A DNA stretch of 64,000 nucleotides. Source: Streptomyces cirratus (lineage in GTDB: Bacteria; Actinomycetota; Actinomycetes; Streptomycetales; Streptomycetaceae). This document shows positions 25,158 through 35,659 of the stretch, one piece after another (positions within the stretch are counted from its first letter, which is position 1; every line of letters begins with the position of its first letter). The notes below the pieces were generated by a model. It was given only the letters and a program-made list of their open reading frames with translations, was not told where the DNA came from and did not search any database. The stretch lies in assembly GCF_014650775.1 (NCBI RefSeq), contig NZ_BMVP01000003.1, positions 248,001 to 312,000 of the forward strand. The letters are read 5' to 3'. The position numbers and the translations under genes are program-made.

Positions 25158-26407
25158 GCGCGCTCGTACTGCACCGGTTCCCGCTGGAGCCCTTCCCCTA
25201 CGACCGGTGGCTGGCGGAGCTCGACGGCGGCGTGGTGATGATCGCCGCCCGGGACAAGATCGTGGCGGGCCGCGAGCAGGTTCCGGACGGGCCCGGTGGC
25301 TACCGCCACCTAGAGCTCATCGACACGTTCGACGACGAGGACCTCGTCGACCGGCTCGCCGCCGACCTGGTCCAGGAGTACGGGGTGACGCACGTCATCG
25401 CGCACCACGAGGCGGACCTGATCCGTGCCGCCGCGCTGCGGGAGAAGTTCGGCCTGCCGGGCCAGCTGCCCGCCGGGGTGCTGGCCTTCCGGGACAAGGT
25501 CCTGATGAAGCGCAAGCTGGCGCAGGCGGGCATCGCCGTCGCCCCGCACGCCCTGCCGGGGACGGCGGACGAGGCACGGGCGTTCGCGGCCGAGCACGGC
25601 CTGCCGCTGGTGTTCAAGGCGCGCGACGGCTTCGGATCCGTGGGCCTGCGGATCGTGGGGACCGGGGAGGAGCTGGAGCGGCAGCTGGCCGAGGCGTTCG
25701 TGCCGGGCGCCGGGCCGCGTGAGGACCTGTTGCTGGAGGCGTACGTCCCGGGCCGGATGTGCCACGTGGACGGGGTGGTGGCGGGCGGCCGCACGGTGAT
25801 GGCGTGGCCCTCGCAGTACCAGTACGAGCTGTCGTCCTTCCAGGCCGACAGCGGCGCCCGGGTGGACCTCACCCTGGACCCGGCGGACCCGCTGACGCCA
25901 CGGCTGCTGGAGCTGGCGGAGGCGGCGCTCGCGGCGCTGGGCGGCCCGGCCGACTTCGCCTTCCACGCGGAGGTGTTCCACACGCCCGACGACCGGCTGG
26001 TGGTCTGCGAGGTCGCGGCCCGGCCGGCGGGCGCGCGCATCCGGGAGGTGCTGACCGCCGTCTTCGGGGTGCACCCGGTGGAGCTGGCGTCGCGCGCGCA
26101 CACGGGACTGCGGCTGCCGGCCCTGGAGCGCCTGGCGCCGGGCGGGCGGCTGGAGCCGGTCCGGATGGCCGGGCAGGTCCTGATGATGAAGCGGCCGGGA
26201 ACGGTGCGCGGCATCCCGGTGACGCCCGAGGAGCCGTGGGTGGAGTTCTACGGGGTCTTCGCGGAGCCGGGAGAGGTACTCGCCGAAGCCGCGCTGTCCT
26301 CGGACTTCCTGGCGGCGGCGGTCCTGACGGCGCCGACGCGGGAGGAGTGCGAGAAGCGGCTGCGGGCACTGGGGGCCCGCTTCGAGGAGGAGATCGTCAT
26401 CGGCTGA
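25154..26407 (+). CDS. ATP-grasp ligase 4
   Basis: 417 residues. GTG start in a 4-bp overlap (GTGA). Pre-ATP-grasp LEPFPYDRWLAELDGGVVMI, then FRDKVLMKRKLAQAGIAVAPH, LPLVFKARDGFGSVGLRIVG with the ATP-binding Lys, VPGRMCHVDGVVAGG, and FHAEVFHTPDDRLVVCEVAARPAG for metal ligands. It resembles the carnosine-synthase/BL00235-type ATP-grasp group more than ligases 2 and 3 do. It is the last gene of the second arm; the next gene is an unrelated phospholipase D-type gene after 79 bp. Confidence 0.86.
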   Translation: MSALVLHRFPLEPFPYDRWLAELDGGVVMIAARDKIVAGREQVPDGPGGYRHLELIDTFDDEDLVDRLAADLVQEYGVTHVIAHHEADLIRAAALREKFGLPGQLPAGVLAFRDKVLMKRKLAQAGIAVAPHALPGTADEARAFAAEHGLPLVFKARDGFGSVGLRIVGTGEELERQLAEAFVPGAGPREDLLLEAYVPGRMCHVDGVVAGGRTVMAWPSQYQYELSSFQADSGARVDLTLDPADPLTPRLLELAEAALAALGGPADFAFHAEVFHTPDDRLVVCEVAARPAGARIREVLTAVFGVHPVELASRAHTGLRLPALERLAPGGRLEPVRMAGQVLMMKRPGTVRGIPVTPEEPWVEFYGVFAEPGEVLAEAALSSDFLAAAVLTAPTREECEKRLRALGARFEEEIVIG

Positions 26408-26486
26408 GCCGCACCACCGGTGTCCCCCTCCGCAGAACCGTTCGATAGGGTCCGAGGTCGCACGGGACCGATCGAGGAGTACTTGG

Positions 26487-27704
26487 ATGACCAGCGGAGT
26501 GCCATCGGCCACCTGCGAACCGGCGGAAGAGCCCGCCGGCCCCGGAGCGGACGAAAAGATCGTCCGGATCCGCAGGCGTCTGGAGCGGCTGATCGGCATC
26601 GCCGCGACCGAGGGCAACAGTCTGCGTCCGCTGCGCAACGGTGACGAGATCTTCGCCGCGATGCTGTCCTCGATCGAGGGGGCCCGTCACACGGTGGACA
26701 TGATGACCTTCGTCTACTGGCGAGGGGACATCGCCCGCCGGTTCGCCGCGGCCCTGGCCGCCCGGGCCCGTGCCGGTCTGCGGGTCCGGCTCCTCCTGGA
26801 CGGGTTCGGCAGCCGTCTCATCGAGCCCGAACTCCTGGAGGAGATGGACGCCGCGGGGGTGCAGGTGGCCTGGTTCCGCAAGCCCCTCTACCTCTCCCCG
26901 CTCAAGCAGAACCACCGCTGCCACCGCAAGGTGCTGGTGGTGGACGAGCAGACCGCGTTCACCGGCGGCGTCGGCATAGCGCAGGAGTGGTGCGGCGACG
27001 CCCGCAATCCCGGGGAGTGGCGTGACACCCACGTCGAGGTGCGCGGCCCGGCCGTCGACGGGATCGCCGCGGCGTTCGCCCAGAACTGGGCGGAGTGCCA
27101 TACGGAGCTCTTCGACGACCGGGACCGGTTCGTCGGCCACGAACCGGCGGGCGACGCGATCGTGCAGGTCGTCCGCGGCTCGGCGAGCTTCGGCTGGCAG
27201 GACATGCAGACCTTGATCCGCGTCGTCCTGGAGTCGGCCGAGGAACGGGTGCGTCTGGCCACGGCGTACTTCGCGCCCGACACGTACTTCGTCGACTTGC
27301 TCTGCGCGACGGCGCGCCGCGGGGTGGAGGTACAGATCCTGCTGCCCGGCCCCCACACCGACAAGCGGGTGTGCCGACTGGCGGGCCAGCGTCACTACGA
27401 GGCGCTGACCGCCTGCGGGGTGGGGATCTTCGAGTACCAGCCGACCATGATGCACGCGAAGGTCATCACCATGGACGGCGTCGTCTCGCTGATCGGCTCC
27501 ACCAACTTCAACCGGCGCTCCCTCGACCACGACGAGGAGGTGATGCTCGCCGTCATGGACAGGAGTTTCACCGCCGTCCTCGACGCGCACTACGACGCCG
27601 ACCTCAAGGCCAGCGACCCCATCCGCCCCGGCAGATGGAAGGACCGCTCCCTCGCGCAGCGCGCACGCGAAGCCGCGGTCCTGCCCATCCGCCGCTACCT
27701 GTGA
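26487..27704 (+). CDS. Phospholipase D-like (cardiolipin synthase-type) protein
   Basis: 405 residues with two HKD motifs. The first is in HRKVLVVDEQTAFTGG, the second in MHAKVITMDGVVSLIGSTNFNRRS. The two half-sites come together in one active site that transfers phosphatidyl groups; bacterial homologues are cardiolipin synthases or phospholipases. No N-terminal membrane segments are visible, so it may be cytoplasmic or peripheral, unlike classical ClsA. GAGGAGTACTTGG precedes ATG 26487. Confidence 0.85.
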   Translation: MTSGVPSATCEPAEEPAGPGADEKIVRIRRRLERLIGIAATEGNSLRPLRNGDEIFAAMLSSIEGARHTVDMMTFVYWRGDIARRFAAALAARARAGLRVRLLLDGFGSRLIEPELLEEMDAAGVQVAWFRKPLYLSPLKQNHRCHRKVLVVDEQTAFTGGVGIAQEWCGDARNPGEWRDTHVEVRGPAVDGIAAAFAQNWAECHTELFDDRDRFVGHEPAGDAIVQVVRGSASFGWQDMQTLIRVVLESAEERVRLATAYFAPDTYFVDLLCATARRGVEVQILLPGPHTDKRVCRLAGQRHYEALTACGVGIFEYQPTMMHAKVITMDGVVSLIGSTNFNRRSLDHDEEVMLAVMDRSFTAVLDAHYDADLKASDPIRPGRWKDRSLAQRAREAAVLPIRRYL

Positions 27705-27744
27705 CCGGCAGGGCTTCACCTGTGGGCTTCACCTGGGGGCGGCG

Positions 27745-27763
27745 GGGCGGGCCGCGCCCGCCC
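27745..27763. terminator. GC hairpin between convergent genes
   Basis: GGGCGGGC and GCCCGCCC form an 8-bp stem with a 3-nt loop, 41 bp after the phospholipase D stop and just beyond the convergent small gene. It is a likely shared terminator. Confidence 0.5.
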
Positions 27764-27769
27764 GGCGGC

Positions 27770-27997
27770 TCAGGCCGAGTCGGTGTCGCCGGACTGCGCG
27801 TGCCTGCGTGAGCTGCGCTGGGCGCCGGGGCTCGGGGAGAGCGCGTCGGCCGCCTCTCCCGGCTCGCCCTCCGCGGCCTCGCCCCCGGCGCCGCGCTGTG
27901 CCCGTTCGGCTTCCTTGCGGGCTTCCTCGTCTCCGGCCTCACCCGGGGCGTGGGACGGGGTGGTGCGCGGCGGCTCGTTGCGTTCGCGGTCGGTCAT
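27770..27997 (-). CDS. Small hydrophilic protein, unknown function
   Basis: 75 residues, very rich in Glu, Arg, Ala, Gly and Ser with no predicted fold, cysteines or membrane segment; likely disordered. The start is supported by a clear GAGGAAAGG before ATG 27997. The Glu/Arg/Ala-rich middle (EEARKEAERAQRG) could form a short helix. Similar small charged proteins are common in Streptomyces genomes; role unknown. Confidence 0.6.
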   Translation of the reverse strand: MTDRERNEPPRTTPSHAPGEAGDEEARKEAERAQRGAGGEAAEGEPGEAADALSPSPGAQRSSRRHAQSGDTDSA

Positions 27998-28106
27998 CGT
28001 CGGGTCCTTTCCTCTCCACCGGCCGGCAGCCGCGCCGGGCGGTCGTAGCCCCCGCCTACCCGGGCGCGGAGATCCCAAGCGGGTCTGACGGGTGGAGCCG
28101 CCGAGG

Positions 28107-29600
28107 TCAGCCGCCCGCGGCGAAGGCCTTGGTGAAGGCGAGCGGAGCCTGGACGACGGACGAGCAGGTCGGGTCGGCGTAGTTCTTGGCGCCGCCGGCG
28201 CACTGCTGGTCCCTGGCTCCGGACCACATCGCGAGCCGGCCGATGCCCTTGGAGCGGGCGAAGGCCGCCAGCTGCGTGGCGTCCTCGACCGTGAAGACCT
28301 CGGTGGCGACGTCGTTGACCCCGATCATCGGCGTCACGGCCACCGCCTTCCAGGCCGCGGCGTCGGAGAGGCCGAGGACCTGCTTGATCTGCGCCTGCGT
28401 CGCGGTCGCCGCCTGGATGGCGTACCCGCCCATGTCCGCCGCGTACGCGGGCCCGTAGTCCATCGCCATGATGTTGACGGCGGTGATCGCCACTGCGTTG
28501 CGCCGGGCGTCGGAGAGCAGGTCGAGGCCCGCCTGCGTGAGGCCCTCCGGCATCACCGGGAGGGTGAAGGAGACGTCGAGTCCGGGGTGGCTCTTCTGGA
28601 GCTGGGCGATGGCCTGCGCCCTGCGGGTGTTCGCGGCGGTGTCGGGCAGGGCCCCGCCCTCGATGTCGAAGTCGACCTTCGTCAACGCGTACGCGTCGAC
28701 GACCTTGCCGTAGGCGGCGGCGAGGGCGGTGGCGGAGTCGCACTTGAGAGCCAGCTCGGAGCCTGCGGCGCCGCCGAACGATACGCGTACGTCACCGCCC
28801 TTGGCCCGCAGGGCGGGGATCTGGGAGGCGACCCGGTCGGCATCGAGGGCGGTGGTCCCGCCCCAGAGGGGGGTGCAGCCTCCGCCGGAGGTGACGAAGG
28901 CGAGGTTGAACTCCTTGACGCCGGTCTTCGCGGCGGTGTCGAGGAGGTCGTGGGCCGGGTAGAGCGAGGTGTCGACGTACGGCGCGAAACCGGCGGAGAC
29001 CTTGCCCCCGCCGCCCGGGGTGCCGGTGGGGGCGGGCTTGGAGGTGGCCGTCGCGGTGGGTGCGGCGGTGGGTGCGGCGGTGGGCTCGGTGGAGGGGGCC
29101 GGCGTCGGCGCGGAGGTGGGGCGGGTGGTCGGCCGCCCGCTGGGCGAGGGCGTGGAGCCGGTACTCGGTGAGCACTTCTCCTTGTTGATGAGGCAGCCCG
29201 TGGGGTTGCCGGCGCCGCCGGTCGCGGAGGTGACGAACCCGACGGTCAGGGAGGCGCCGGGGGCGAGCCCCGCGGTGTCCCAGCGGGGCGGCTTGACGCT
29301 CACGTGCCGCCCGGTGACGGTCTGTTCGCCGTTCCACAGGGAGGCGAGGGACGTGCCGGCGGGCAGGTCGAACTCGAGGGTCCAGTCCCTCAGCGCCGTG
29401 CCGGTCCGGTTGGTGATGACGTACTGCCCGGTGTAACCGGTGCTCCAACTGCTCGACTTGGTGAACGCCGCGCCCACGGAGGCCGCTTGGGCGGTGCCGG
29501 TCAGGGCGACGGCGGCGCCGCCGACGGCCGCCGCGACGGCCAGGGCCGCTGCCGCCTTCGCCTTGGGGCTCGTGGTTCGGCGATGGGAATTGCCAGCCAT
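28107..29600 (-). CDS. Secreted chitinase, CBM2-GH18
   Basis: 497 residues. Signal peptide to about residue 40 (TAQAAS), then a CBM2-type carbohydrate-binding module (about 41-145, WSTGYTGQYVITNRTG), a Pro/Thr/Ser-rich linker (about 150-200) and a GH18 catalytic barrel. The catalytic motif is KVDFDIEGG, where the DxxDxDxE Glu is the acid. The sequence resembles the small Streptomyces ChiC/ChiD-like class. The enzyme degrades chitin outside the cell. Two palindromes lie in its promoter region at 29664-29694. Confidence 0.88.
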   Translation of the reverse strand: MAGNSHRRTTSPKAKAAAALAVAAAVGGAAVALTGTAQAASVGAAFTKSSSWSTGYTGQYVITNRTGTALRDWTLEFDLPAGTSLASLWNGEQTVTGRHVSVKPPRWDTAGLAPGASLTVGFVTSATGGAGNPTGCLINKEKCSPSTGSTPSPSGRPTTRPTSAPTPAPSTEPTAAPTAAPTATATSKPAPTGTPGGGGKVSAGFAPYVDTSLYPAHDLLDTAAKTGVKEFNLAFVTSGGGCTPLWGGTTALDADRVASQIPALRAKGGDVRVSFGGAAGSELALKCDSATALAAAYGKVVDAYALTKVDFDIEGGALPDTAANTRRAQAIAQLQKSHPGLDVSFTLPVMPEGLTQAGLDLLSDARRNAVAITAVNIMAMDYGPAYAADMGGYAIQAATATQAQIKQVLGLSDAAAWKAVAVTPMIGVNDVATEVFTVEDATQLAAFARSKGIGRLAMWSGARDQQCAGGAKNYADPTCSSVVQAPLAFTKAFAAGG

Positions 29601-29663
29601 GGAGGACCTGCTTCTGCGTGTGGGATGAGGGATCGACCAGCACGCTAGCGACCGGGAAACGGA

Positions 29664-29694
29664 CAAACGTGCGGTTTGACTCTCCGGCCGGAGA
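29664..29694. promoter_or_regulatory. Two palindromes upstream of the chitinase
   Basis: CAAAC-GTGCG-GTTTG (29664-29678) has perfect 5-bp arms; two bases later TCTCCGGCCGGAGA (29681-29694) is a perfect 14-bp palindrome. They lie 64-94 bp before the chitinase start and 113-143 bp before the divergent VOC gene, so they may be operators for either. They do not match the DasR site I remember. Confidence 0.5.
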
Positions 29695-29806
29695 CCTTGA
29701 GGCGGGCTTAAGGAAGCGATCGGAGCGGGTTAACCCACATGTGAACGGTCCGCCCCCGTCCCGTGACGGACCGCTGTTGTCGGTGCCGGCTGCGAGGATC
29801 ACCGGT

Positions 29807-30232
29807 ATGACGCCTCCGCTCCCGCCCGACGACCGGCCGACGCACGGCGCGCTGCACCACGTCGAGATCTGGGTGCCCGACCTCGGTCGCGCCGTGGGCA
29901 CGTTCGGCTGGCTGCTGGAGGCGCTGGGATACACGCCGTACCAGAACTGGAGCAACGGGCGGAGCTGGCGGCTCGGCCCGGTCTACCTCGTCCTCGAACA
30001 GTCGCCCGCCCTCACCGCCGACCGCCACGAGCGCCGCCGCCCCGGGCTGAACCACCTGGCGTTCCACGTCGAAGACGCCGCCGCGGTGGAGGAGCTGGCC
30101 GCCGGGGCCTCGCGGCACGGCTGGCGGCTGCTGTTCGGCGACCGGCACCCGCACGCCGGGGGTGCCGGGCACTACGCGGCCTACCTGGAGAACGAGGACG
30201 GCTTCGAGGTCGAGCTCGTCGCCCTCCCCTGA
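29807..30232 (+). CDS. VOC family protein
   Basis: 141 residues, one glyoxalase-like module. It begins HHVEIWVPDLGRAVGTFGWLLEALGY and closes YAAYLENEDGFEVELVALP, with a possible metal ligand in the first HVEI and the last EVEL. Metabolic role unknown. ATG 29807 gives the normal N-terminus after a short Pro-rich lead. It is divergent from the chitinase across about 206 bp. Confidence 0.83.
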   Translation: MTPPLPPDDRPTHGALHHVEIWVPDLGRAVGTFGWLLEALGYTPYQNWSNGRSWRLGPVYLVLEQSPALTADRHERRRPGLNHLAFHVEDAAAVEELAAGASRHGWRLLFGDRHPHAGGAGHYAAYLENEDGFEVELVALP

Positions 30233-30330
30233 CCTGCGGGGCGGCCCGGCTCGGATGCGCGGTCCGCTCATATGGGGGAAGCTGGGCAGCACGGCGTCTT
30301 GGACGGGAGACGGACGGGCGAGGAGGCCAC

Positions 30331-30825
30331 GTGGACGTTTCAGGAAACGACCGGCGCACCCGTGCGCCCCGGGCCGCAGTACGCACGGCCGGTGTCCTTG
30401 GAGCGGCGGCGGCCCTCGTGGCGGCAGCCGTCCCGGCCTCGGCCCGGAGCGGCACCGCAGCGGCTCCCGGTGCCACGGCCGCTCCCGATCCGCTGGTGGT
30501 CCTCGACTGCTCCTCCGAGGCCCAGGTGCGCCCCGACGAGTACCTGCTCGCCTGCGGCGACGGCAACAACCGCCTCGTGAAGCTGCGCTGGGAGACCTGG
30601 GGGCCGCGGACCGCCACGGCCACCGGTACCGACATGGTCAACGACTGCCGCCCCTACTGCGCGGCGGGCCGTTTCCACGCCTACCCCGTGACGGTGACCC
30701 TGAGCAGGCCGCAGTCGTGGCCCGAGCGCCCCGGCGCCCAGCGCTTCACCACCATCCGGCTCCTCTACACCGACACCGCACCGGCCCCGGGCGGCAAGGA
30801 CGTGACCATCAAGCTCGTCTACTGA
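30331..30825 (+). CDS. Conserved secreted protein, unknown function
   Basis: 164 residues. GTG start after GAGGCC. An Arg-rich lead, a hydrophobic core (GVLGAAAALVAAAVPASA) and a signal cleavage near residue 39, followed by a compact beta-rich domain with paired cysteines: VVLDCSSEAQVRPDEYLLACGDGNN and CRPYCAAGRFHAYPVTVTL. The four Cys probably form two disulfides outside the cell. I know similar secreted proteins across Streptomyces but no function. Its end overlaps the convergent CDF gene by 7 bp. Confidence 0.75.
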   Translation: MDVSGNDRRTRAPRAAVRTAGVLGAAAALVAAAVPASARSGTAAAPGATAAPDPLVVLDCSSEAQVRPDEYLLACGDGNNRLVKLRWETWGPRTATATGTDMVNDCRPYCAAGRFHAYPVTVTLSRPQSWPERPGAQRFTTIRLLYTDTAPAPGGKDVTIKLVY

Positions 30826-31835
30826 GCCGACGGCCGTGCCCCGGCCCGGCGGGCAGCCGCGGCGTCCGTCACGTCCAGGAACACCTGGTCCAGTTCGGGC
30901 CAGCGCTCCTTGAGGCCGGTGCGTATGCGCACCATCGCGTCCTCGACGGTCTCGCTGTCGTACCCGGCCGTCAGGTCGATGCTCGCGGCGAGCAGCGCCG
31001 AATCGGGACCGAGACGCATGGTCAGCAGCGAGGTCACCGAGTCGATCTCCGGCTGGTTTTCGAGATCCGCGCGGATCTCGTCCTGCAGGCCGGGGTCGAC
31101 CGCCTCGCCGATCAGCTGCGTACGGGCCTGCTTGCCGAGCACGTAGGCGACGTAGACGAGCAGGACACCGATGAGTATGGAGGCGCCCGCCTCGTACGCC
31201 ACCTCACCCGTGGCCATGTGCAGCGCCATGCCCGCCATGGCGAGGACGACGCCGAGGCAGGCCGTGCTGTCCTCCGCCAGGACGGTGCGCAGGGCGGGAT
31301 CGCGCCCGGCGCGTACCTCCGCCGCCAGGCCGTGTCCGGCCTCCCGTGCCGCGCGGCGTACCTGGAGGACGGCCCGCAGGAGCGAGACGCCTTCGGCGAG
31401 GAGTGCCACGAAGAGCACGATCAGGCCGATCACGTACCCGCTGTGCGATTCGTCGCCGCCGGAGCCCAGTGCCTCCACGCCCTGGAAGACGGAGAAGCAG
31501 CCGCCCGTGACGAAGATGCCCACGGCGGCGAGCAGCGACCAGAAGAAGCGTTCCTTGCCGTAGCCGAACGGGTGCCGCCGGTCGGCGGGACGCCTGCTGC
31601 GTTTGACGGACGCCAGCAGGAACACCTCGTTGATGGAGTCGGCCACGGAGTGCGCCGCCTCCGAGAGCAGGGCGGGTGAGCCGGCGATGACCCCGCCGAT
31701 GGCCTTGGCCACGCAGATGGCGAGGTTCGCCGCGAGGGCCACCCACACGGTGAGCCGGGTCTCGCCGTCCTGGCCGGCTGCCTCCGGCGCCGGGTGCCCG
31801 GGCCCGGTCGTCCGCGCGGCTGCGTCCGCGCTCAT
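30819..31835 (-). CDS. Cation diffusion facilitator transporter
   Basis: 338 residues. Six transmembrane segments: the TM2 metal site is HSVADS in LLSEAAHSVADSINE; TM5 has AEDS instead of the HxxxD of ZnT-type proteins, as in the variant CDF subgroup. A C-terminal cytoplasmic domain (LIGEAVDPGLQDEIRADL) follows. It exports divalent metal using the proton gradient. The hemerythrin gene overlaps its start by 4 bp, suggesting linked iron or metal and redox handling. Confidence 0.86.
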   Translation of the reverse strand: MSADAAARTTGPGHPAPEAAGQDGETRLTVWVALAANLAICVAKAIGGVIAGSPALLSEAAHSVADSINEVFLLASVKRSRRPADRRHPFGYGKERFFWSLLAAVGIFVTGGCFSVFQGVEALGSGGDESHSGYVIGLIVLFVALLAEGVSLLRAVLQVRRAAREAGHGLAAEVRAGRDPALRTVLAEDSTACLGVVLAMAGMALHMATGEVAYEAGASILIGVLLVYVAYVLGKQARTQLIGEAVDPGLQDEIRADLENQPEIDSVTSLLTMRLGPDSALLAASIDLTAGYDSETVEDAMVRIRTGLKERWPELDQVFLDVTDAAAARRAGARPSAQ

Positions 31836-32323
31836 CCCCGTACCACGGCGCGTACGTTCTCGATGCTGCCGCAGTCGGAGTCCAGTTGCCGCTCGCGTTC
31901 GCGCAGGAACGCCGCCCCCAGCTCCGCGCGCCGGTCGTCGGGCACGCTCTCCCTGGCGCCGTTGAGGATCGTCCGCTCCTCCTCGTCGATGTGGTGGGAG
32001 ACCGCCTTCGCCAGCTCCTCCAGGCGCTCGTCCCACTCGTCGGAGCCGACCTCGGAGACTTCGAGCAGCGCCAGCAGGGCCTCGTTCCCCTCGGCGTGCT
32101 CCTCGGAGCCGTGCTCGACCTCCTCGTCGTCGACGCCCTTGAACCGCTTGAGAGCGCCGTAGACCTCCGTCTCCTCGGCCTCGCCGTGGGCGATGAGCAG
32201 CGCGGCGAACTCCCGCAGCGCCGCCGCCCGGTCGGCTTCCACGCTCCGCATCCGGCGGAAGAGGTCCTCCATGCGCCGGTGGTCCTTGAGGATCACCGCG
32301 ACGACGTCCTGTTCCACAGCCAT
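31832..32323 (-). CDS. Hemerythrin HHE-domain protein
   Basis: 163 residues in a four-helix bundle. Diiron ligands are apparent: KDHRRMEDLF, LLIAHGEAEETEVYG, EHGSEEHAEGNEALL and SHHIDEEERTIL. Such proteins bind oxygen or nitric oxide or sense iron. It is coupled to the CDF transporter (ATGA), with the Fur-type regulator 106 bp upstream on the same strand. The grouping suggests metal or oxidative-stress control. Confidence 0.86.
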   Translation of the reverse strand: MAVEQDVVAVILKDHRRMEDLFRRMRSVEADRAAALREFAALLIAHGEAEETEVYGALKRFKGVDDEEVEHGSEEHAEGNEALLALLEVSEVGSDEWDERLEELAKAVSHHIDEEERTILNGARESVPDDRRAELGAAFLRERERQLDSDCGSIENVRAVVRG

Positions 32324-32429
32324 GGTCCACTCCTGCTCGCTACGCGCCGCACCGCCCGGGCGGCGAAACCCGCCGGGCGGGCCGTTTGCCTCGTCCGGTC
32401 CCTTTCGGGGGTGCTCGCTGCGGCCGGAT

Positions 32430-32840
32430 TCAAACGCAGGAGGGGCACAGTCCCCGGTAGGTGACCTCGACGCCGGAGAGGGTGAAGCCGAAGCGCTCGC
32501 CGGGCGGGAGGTGGGACAGCGGATCACCGGACGGGTGGACGTCGCGGATGAGGCCGCAGCCGGAGCAGACCAGGTGCTGGTGCGGGTGGCGGGCGTTGGG
32601 GTCGTAGCGCTTGGCGCGGCCGTCGGTGGAGACCTCCGCGACCTCGCCGAGCAAGACGAGTTCGCCCAGGGCGTTGTAGACGGTGGCCCGGGAGATCTCC
32701 GGCAGCAGCCGTACCGCGCGGGCGTGCACCTCGTCGGCCGTGAGGTGCACGTGCTCCCCGTCGAGCACCTCGGCAACGACCCGCCGCTGGGACGTCATTC
32801 GCCAGCCACGCCCCCGCAGCCGCTCCAGCAGGTCACTCAT
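32430..32840 (-). CDS. Fur-family regulator (peroxide/iron sensor type)
   Basis: 136 residues. N-terminal winged helix (RMTSQRRVVAEVL, SRATVYNALGELVLLGEV) and C-terminal metal-binding domain with the structural-zinc cysteines C92-x2-C95 (VCSGCG) and C132-x2-C135 (LCPSC). HPHQHLVC supplies the regulatory-metal His residues. Its divergence from katG fits a PerR/FurA/CatR role: derepression when peroxide oxidises it. The start has AAGGTGAG upstream. Confidence 0.88.
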   Translation of the reverse strand: MSDLLERLRGRGWRMTSQRRVVAEVLDGEHVHLTADEVHARAVRLLPEISRATVYNALGELVLLGEVAEVSTDGRAKRYDPNARHPHQHLVCSGCGLIRDVHPSGDPLSHLPPGERFGFTLSGVEVTYRGLCPSCV

Positions 32841-35476
<2,636 letters not shown>

Positions 35477-35497
35477 TCCACCGCGTCTGATCCGTCA

Positions 35498-35532
35498 CGT
35501 CAGGGCCGGCCCGCAACGGGCCGGCCCTGACG
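35498..35532 (+). terminator. Strong katG terminator
   Basis: A perfect 16-bp stem (35498-35513 with 35517-35532) with a 3-nt loop starts 22 bp after the katG stop. Confidence 0.75.
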
Positions 35533-35609
35533 CGTGTGTGCCGCAGCGGTCGGCAGGGGTGGCCGGTTGTCGCCGGTGCGGTGGGAGGGCCTGGCATGAT
35601 CGGGCTTCA

Positions 35610-35627
35610 CGTTACTCGTAAGTAACG
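35610..35627. promoter_or_regulatory. TetR-type palindrome upstream of lipoprotein gene
   Basis: CGTTACT-CGTA-AGTAACG is a perfect inverted repeat with 7-bp arms and a 4-bp centre, 33 bp before the GTG at 35660. The form resembles operators of TetR-family repressors. No TetR gene lies in the window, so the regulator would act in trans. Confidence 0.6.
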
Positions 35628-35659
35628 CAACTCCCCCTCACCAGAAGGTCTTCACGTAC

